A stretch of 9,987 bases of DNA, from positions 1-9,987 of the forward strand of contig DBYC01000037.1 of NCBI GenBank assembly GCA_002310035.1, written 5' to 3'. Under the pieces are notes generated by a model. It was not told where the DNA came from. It searched no databases and saw only the letters and a program-made list of their open reading frames with translations. Shown piece after piece: positions 7,041-9,987 of this stretch. Numbering within the stretch: position 1 is the stretch's first letter; the number at the start of each line of letters is the position of its first letter. The position numbers and the translations under genes were made by a program. The stretch comes from a bacterium UBP6_UBA1196. Its GTDB lineage: Bacteria; UBP6; UBA1177.

Positions 7041-7649
7041 ATGGAAAGAATCAAGGTCCACACCGAGAATCCCGAAAAAAGGGTCATCGACAAGGCTGTC
7101 AGCGTGCTGGAAAGCGGCGGAGTCGCGCTTGTTCCCGGCGACACGTCCTATCTTCTGGCGGTAAAGATCGGCAAAAAAGGGGCGCTGGAAAAGCTCAACC
7201 GCATAAAACAGACGAAAAAACGGAAGTTCTATTCCCTCGTTTTCAAGGATCTGAGCGACATTTCGCGCTATGCCGACATCGACAACCGTCATTTCAACCT
7301 GCTGAAACGCTGCCTTCCCGGCGCATACACCTTCATTCTTACAGCCAGCCGCGAAATTCCTAAAATCATGCTTGAAAACAGAAAGGAAATCGGGATCAGG
7401 ATCCCCGACAGCCGCTTCATCAGCGCACTAGCAGAAGAGATTGGCGAACCGCTTGTCGTTTCGACCGCTTCCTGCGACGAAGGCGAGGAATTCTGCGATC
7501 CCGAAGAAGACAGCCCCGACTGGCTCGGCTTTGTCGACCTTCTTGTCGACGGCGGATACCTCGCGATGGAACTGACCACGATCGTCCAGCTTTCAGGCGA
7601 CGAATACGAGATCGTCCGCGAAGGAAAAGGCGATACCGATATTTTTTAG
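7041..7649 (+). CDS. yciO: YciO-type Sua5/YrdC/YwlC family protein
   Basis: This 202-aa protein belongs to the family of L-threonylcarbamoyladenylate synthases (TsaC/Sua5), which make the intermediate for tRNA t6A modification from threonine, bicarbonate and ATP. It reads most like the YciO branch, which in E. coli does not replace TsaC and whose own role is less settled. Motifs are VPGDTSYLL (31-39), the RIKQTKKRKFYSLV segment (54-67), LPGAYTFIL (92-100), IGIRIPD (117-123), VVSTAS (139-144), VDGGYL (169-174), TTIV (179-182) and the C-terminal VREGKGD (192-198). The ATG at 7041 has GAGG at 7032-7035. An in-frame ATG at 6987 lies inside the lipoprotein gene and is rejected. The gap to the upstream gene is 13 bp. 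No Sua5 C-terminal domain is present. A true TsaC function cannot be excluded. Confidence 0.9.
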   Translation: MERIKVHTENPEKRVIDKAVSVLESGGVALVPGDTSYLLAVKIGKKGALEKLNRIKQTKKRKFYSLVFKDLSDISRYADIDNRHFNLLKRCLPGAYTFILTASREIPKIMLENRKEIGIRIPDSRFISALAEEIGEPLVVSTASCDEGEEFCDPEEDSPDWLGFVDLLVDGGYLAMELTTIVQLSGDEYEIVREGKGDTDIF

Positions 7650-7672
7650 ACCGAATTTTTAAACGAATCCCA

Positions 7673-7719
7673 AAAATCTTGATTTTCTCCAGCAAATGCA
7701 CTAAAACTGCAGTTGGAGG
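7673..7719 (+). promoter_or_regulatory. Promoter with two inverted repeats ahead of the abiE pair (candidate autoregulatory operator)
   Basis: TTGATT (7679-7684) and TAAAAC (7702-7707) are spaced by exactly 17 bp and give a plausible, weak sigma-70-type promoter. Two perfect inverted repeats overlap it. AAAATC-TT-GATTTT (7673-7686) covers the -35. The 10-bp palindrome AACTGCAGTT (7705-7714) covers the end of the -10 and abuts the GGAGG ribosome site (7715-7719). Their centres are 30 bp apart, about three helical turns. AbiEi antitoxins studied in Streptococcus repress their own promoter by binding inverted repeats, so these are candidate operators. The two repeats do not share a sequence, which weakens the idea of one protein binding both. 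Confidence 0.5.
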
Positions 7720-7727
7720 TGAAAACA

Positions 7728-8315
7728 GTGATTATTTCGACCCGAATGCTTTTGGAAAAATATTCTGATTATGCCAATCCGCATAGCAAAATCAGGCGTT
7801 TGAACGACAAAGGCGAAATTTTTTATCTGACACGCGGACTTTACGAAACAGACAAAAACATACCGGGATACTGCCTGGCAGGAGCGATATACGGCCCGTC
7901 ATATCTTTCTTTCGACTACGCGCTTTCCCGTTACGGCCTGATTCCCGAAGCGGTGTACGCCTTTACGTCGGCTACTTTTGAAAAGAAGAAGGCAAAAAAA
8001 TACGAAAATCACTTCGGTACTTTTCTATACCGCGATATCCCTTCCGGCGCATATCCTTTCGGGATCCTCATCAAGGAGGAAAATGGCTCTTTTTACCAGA
8101 TCGCGGAACCGGAAAAGGCACTCTGCGACAAGCTCTACACCATGCCGCCTGTAACAAGTCAGAAAGATATTGAAAAAATGCTTTTCGACGACCTGCGGAT
8201 TGATGAAACCGAATTCGCGAAACTGAATGCCGGAAATATTCTGATGATTGGCGAAAAATATCACTGTAACAACCTGAAATATCTGATGAAATTCCTGCGG
8301 AGAAATACGAAATGA
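7728..8315 (+). CDS. abiEi: AbiEi-family type IV antitoxin / transcriptional repressor
   Basis: This 195-aa protein is the antitoxin half of an AbiE module. In the family an N-terminal winged helix represses the operon and a C-terminal domain is needed for antitoxicity. No direct toxin-antitoxin contact is required in the type IV model. Visible landmarks are the winged-helix end with LTRGLYET (34-41), SYLSFDYALSRYGLIPE (58-74) and AEPEKALCDKLY (126-137), all typical of AbiEi-like proteins. The chosen start is GTG at 7728, eight bases after GGAGG (7715-7719). In-frame TTG 7713 and GTG 7719 sit before or inside that site, and ATG 7746 would cut into the first helix. The stop overlaps the toxin start as ATGA, giving strong coupling. 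The family call is good; antitoxin activity is inferred from the partner. Confidence 0.88.
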   Translation: MIISTRMLLEKYSDYANPHSKIRRLNDKGEIFYLTRGLYETDKNIPGYCLAGAIYGPSYLSFDYALSRYGLIPEAVYAFTSATFEKKKAKKYENHFGTFLYRDIPSGAYPFGILIKEENGSFYQIAEPEKALCDKLYTMPPVTSQKDIEKMLFDDLRIDETEFAKLNAGNILMIGEKYHCNNLKYLMKFLRRNTK

Positions 8316-9175
8316 ACGGGATAGTCACCGAAATGCTGAAAAAATACAGCACAGAATCAGTTTTCGACAAAAAAAATGCCGTCAAGGAAATCATGCAGGA
8401 ACTTGTTCTGTGCGGACTTTCGCGCTCGGGTTTCTTCAAACATGCCGCTTTTTACGGCGGGACTGCCTTACGCATCTTCTACGGCCTCGACCGTTTTTCT
8501 GAAGATCTTGATTTTTCCCTCACGGCACCCGCTCCCGATTTCGAACTTTCGGAATATTTTCCTGACTTGAAAAAAGAACTCGCTTCATACGGGCTTAATG
8601 TCGAAATATCGGAAAAGCGGAAAACCAGAGAATCGCCTGTCCGCTCGGCATTTTTGAAAGGCAATACCAAAGAACATTTTCTTCTTTTCTACGCATCAGA
8701 CTCCGCAGCAGCCGGAATCGCCGGAGACGAAATGATAAAAATCAAATTCGAAGTCGACACCAATCCGCCGGACGGAGCTAATTTCGAGCACAAATACCGG
8801 CTTCTCCCCTCGCCTTACGAAATCACGCTTTACGACATGCCGTCGCTTTTCGCGGGCAAAGTTCACGCCGTGATATGCCGCGCATGGAAAAGCCGCGTCA
8901 AAGGCCGTGATCTATATGATTACATATTTTATCTTTCACGCGGAACAAAACTTAACATCGGCCATCTGAAAGCCCGGCTCGTGCAGTCGGAAGCGTGGAA
9001 AAACGAAGACGACTTCACTGTTGAAGATGCAAAAAGACTGCTATGCGGACGTTTTGACGCTATCGACTACGAACAGGCGAAAAACGATGTCCGCCCGTTC
9101 ATAAAAGATACTGCCGCACTCGGTATCTGGAACGCAGATTTTTTCAAGCAGATAACCCGGGAAATGTTTGATTGA
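8312..9175 (+). CDS. abiEii: AbiEii/AbiGii-family nucleotidyltransferase toxin
   Basis: This 287-aa protein is the toxin half. AbiEii proteins are DNA polymerase beta-like nucleotidyltransferases. Studied homologues (MenT) block translation by adding nucleotides to tRNA 3' ends, and the original AbiE system aborts phage infection. The nucleotidyltransferase signature is intact: FYGGTALRIFYGLDRFSEDLDFSL encoded within 8450-8521, with GGT at residues 49-51 and the acidic pair Asp65/Asp67. The later conserved block also stands: KIKFEVDTNPP (143-153), LFAGKVHAVICR (179-190, Lys183) and KGRDLYDYIFYL (197-208). All expected catalytic residues are present, so the toxin looks functional and is not decayed. 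It starts inside the antitoxin stop (ATGA, 8312-8315). The nitroreductase follows 18 bp later with no terminator, so read-through into it is possible. Tropism (phage defence or stress) cannot be read from sequence. Confidence 0.92.
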   Translation: MNGIVTEMLKKYSTESVFDKKNAVKEIMQELVLCGLSRSGFFKHAAFYGGTALRIFYGLDRFSEDLDFSLTAPAPDFELSEYFPDLKKELASYGLNVEISEKRKTRESPVRSAFLKGNTKEHFLLFYASDSAAAGIAGDEMIKIKFEVDTNPPDGANFEHKYRLLPSPYEITLYDMPSLFAGKVHAVICRAWKSRVKGRDLYDYIFYLSRGTKLNIGHLKARLVQSEAWKNEDDFTVEDAKRLLCGRFDAIDYEQAKNDVRPFIKDTAALGIWNADFFKQITREMFD

Positions 9176-9193
9176 TATTTTAAGGAGGAAACA

Positions 9194-9712
9194 ATGGATT
9201 TCATCGAACTCGCGAAAAAACGCTACTCTGTCAGGAGTTATTCGGACAAAAAAGTGGAAAAGGAGATCCTCGACAAAATTCTCGAAGCGGGGAACATCGC
9301 TCCGACCGCGAAAAACCAGCAGCCGCAGAGGATCTACGTCATTGAGGACGCTGAAAAACTCGCAAAACTCGACACTCTGACTCCGTGCCGCTACAACGCG
9401 CCGACAGTCCTCATTTTCACCTACAACACAGACGAGGACTGGAAAAACCCGAATGAAGTTGGGATCCACGCCGGGATCGAGGATGTCAGCATCGTCGCGA
9501 CCCACATCATGCTTCAGGCTGCGGAACTCGGGCTCGGCACGACCTGGTGCAACATGTTCGGAAACACCGCGCTCGAAAAGGCGTTCGACCTCCCGGCAAA
9601 CGAAAGATCGGTCCTCTTCATGGATCTCGGATATGCTGCCGCTGATGCGGAACCATCGCCCAGACACACCGAAAAGAAACCGCTGGAAGCGACAGTCAAA
9701 TATTTGAAATAA
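9194..9712 (+). CDS. Nitroreductase family protein (FMN-dependent oxidoreductase)
   Basis: At 172 aa this is a short member of the nitroreductase fold, FMN enzymes that reduce nitro groups, quinones or other acceptors with NAD(P)H. FMN-binding signatures are visible: RYSVRSYSDK at 10-19 (Arg10, Ser12, Arg14), APTAKNQQPQ at 36-45, and AAELGLGTTW at 109-118. The C-terminal LGYAAADAEPSPRHTEKKPLE (145-165) contains the usual GYP-like turn and final Arg/Lys-rich flavin contact. The family acts as homodimers in the cytoplasm. The substrate is unknown. AAGGAGG (9182-9188) gives a near-ideal ribosome site five bases before the ATG, much stronger than that of most neighbours. It follows the abiE pair by 18 bp, but nothing suggests a shared function. 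Confidence 0.93.
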   Translation: MDFIELAKKRYSVRSYSDKKVEKEILDKILEAGNIAPTAKNQQPQRIYVIEDAEKLAKLDTLTPCRYNAPTVLIFTYNTDEDWKNPNEVGIHAGIEDVSIVATHIMLQAAELGLGTTWCNMFGNTALEKAFDLPANERSVLFMDLGYAAADAEPSPRHTEKKPLEATVKYLK

Positions 9713-9722
9713 GGAGGCATAA

Positions 9723-9917
9723 ATGAAAAAATCATCAATTATCGCGGTTTTCGTTCTTTTGTTCTCGCTTCTCCTCTCCTCATGCGGAAAGCAGCCGCCG
9801 ACCCCCGCAACTGAAGCGCAGAAAATGATCGAAATGAAGCAGGAAGCGGAAAAGAAGCTCAACGACGCAGTCAAAACAGTCGAAGAAAAAGAAAAGAAAG
9901 CTCTGGAAGATCTTTAA
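9723..9917 (+). CDS. Small coiled-coil lipoprotein
   Basis: This 64-aa protein has a clear lipoprotein signal: MKKSS, a hydrophobic core (IIAVFVLLFSLLLSS) and Cys21 in the lipobox LSSC. Gly at +2 does not match the inner-membrane retention Asp. The mature 44 residues begin with a short Pro-rich linker (GKQPPTPA). They continue as a single highly charged helix rich in Lys, Glu and Ala (EAQKMIEMKQEAEKKL..., residues 31-64), with a plausible coiled coil. GGAGG (9713-9717) starts right after the nitroreductase stop, five bases before the ATG, so the two genes are probably co-transcribed. The size and helix recall the Lpp murein lipoprotein, but there is no C-terminal Lys (it ends EDL), so peptidoglycan attachment in the Lpp manner is not supported. 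I do not recognise a named gene. Confidence 0.75.
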   Translation: MKKSSIIAVFVLLFSLLLSSCGKQPPTPATEAQKMIEMKQEAEKKLNDAVKTVEEKEKKALEDL

Positions 9918-9987
9918 ACACCAACTCTCCGACTCTCCATAGCAGAATCGTTACCCATTACCTGAACTGCAACCATAGTTACAGCTT
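9918..9987. other. Trailing 70 bp, no feature recognised
   Basis: After the lipoprotein stop I see no convincing terminator hairpin, tRNA or start of a gene. A short imperfect tandem (ACTCTCCGACTCTCC, from 9923) is the only pattern. The context is too short to judge. Confidence 0.4.

Noticed and set aside
9890..9987. Possible terminator or tRNA at the window end
   Set aside because: Only a weak AAGATCTT palindrome at the end of the lipoprotein gene is present, without a T-run, and no cloverleaf can be folded from the last 70 bases.
1..9987. CRISPR array, insertion sequence, or attachment site
   Set aside because: There are no regularly spaced identical repeats, no transposase or integrase reading frame, and no flanking direct repeats around the abiE module that I could see.

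Overview
The window is dense, co-directional bacterial coding sequence: ten genes, all on the + strand, with one rho-independent terminator and two plausible promoters. There is no plasmid, phage or IS signature. The organism is probably an uncultured Gram-negative bacterium. Three proteins carry export or lipoprotein signals. One large exported protein combines a CsgG-like domain, a PEGA domain and ankyrin repeats. The polysaccharide deacetylase belongs to a variant that I associate with Myxococcota/deltaproteobacterial-type genomes. Taxonomy cannot be fixed from this stretch, and that placement is only an impression. Base composition is uneven: purF is visibly GC-richer, while the deacetylase gene is AT-rich in places (18 G/C in the 60 bases from 5161).

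Layout. (1) Positions 1-1308 hold the 3' part of purF (purine synthesis), cut by the window edge and closed by a clear hairpin-plus-T-run terminator. (2) After a 127-bp gap with a possible promoter comes a 960-aa exported protein with about 21 ankyrin repeats. These include a 97-residue, three-repeat super-unit present three times in tandem, with a fourth divergent copy further on. (3) A tightly packed run follows with gaps of 3-25 bp: a GNAT acetyltransferase, a NodB-type polysaccharide deacetylase, deoC, a lipoprotein with an NTF2/DUF4878-like look, and a YciO/Sua5-family protein. No terminator is visible between these genes, so they may form one transcript with the ankyrin gene. (4) A 78-bp gap carries a promoter-like pair with two inverted repeats, followed by an AbiE-type (type IV) toxin-antitoxin pair whose genes overlap by ATGA. 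(5) A short nitroreductase and a tiny coiled-coil lipoprotein follow, both with strong Shine-Dalgarno sites.

How the parts work together. purF, deoC and yciO are ordinary metabolism or translation-related genes. The acetyltransferase and deacetylase sit 5 bp apart and could act on the same surface glycan or precursor, but no substrate can be read from the sequence. The abiE pair looks like an accessory insert between conserved genes and is the recognisable defence or stress module here. I see no clear evidence for an entirely new multi-gene system. The most unusual object is the ankyrin protein with its higher-order repeat.
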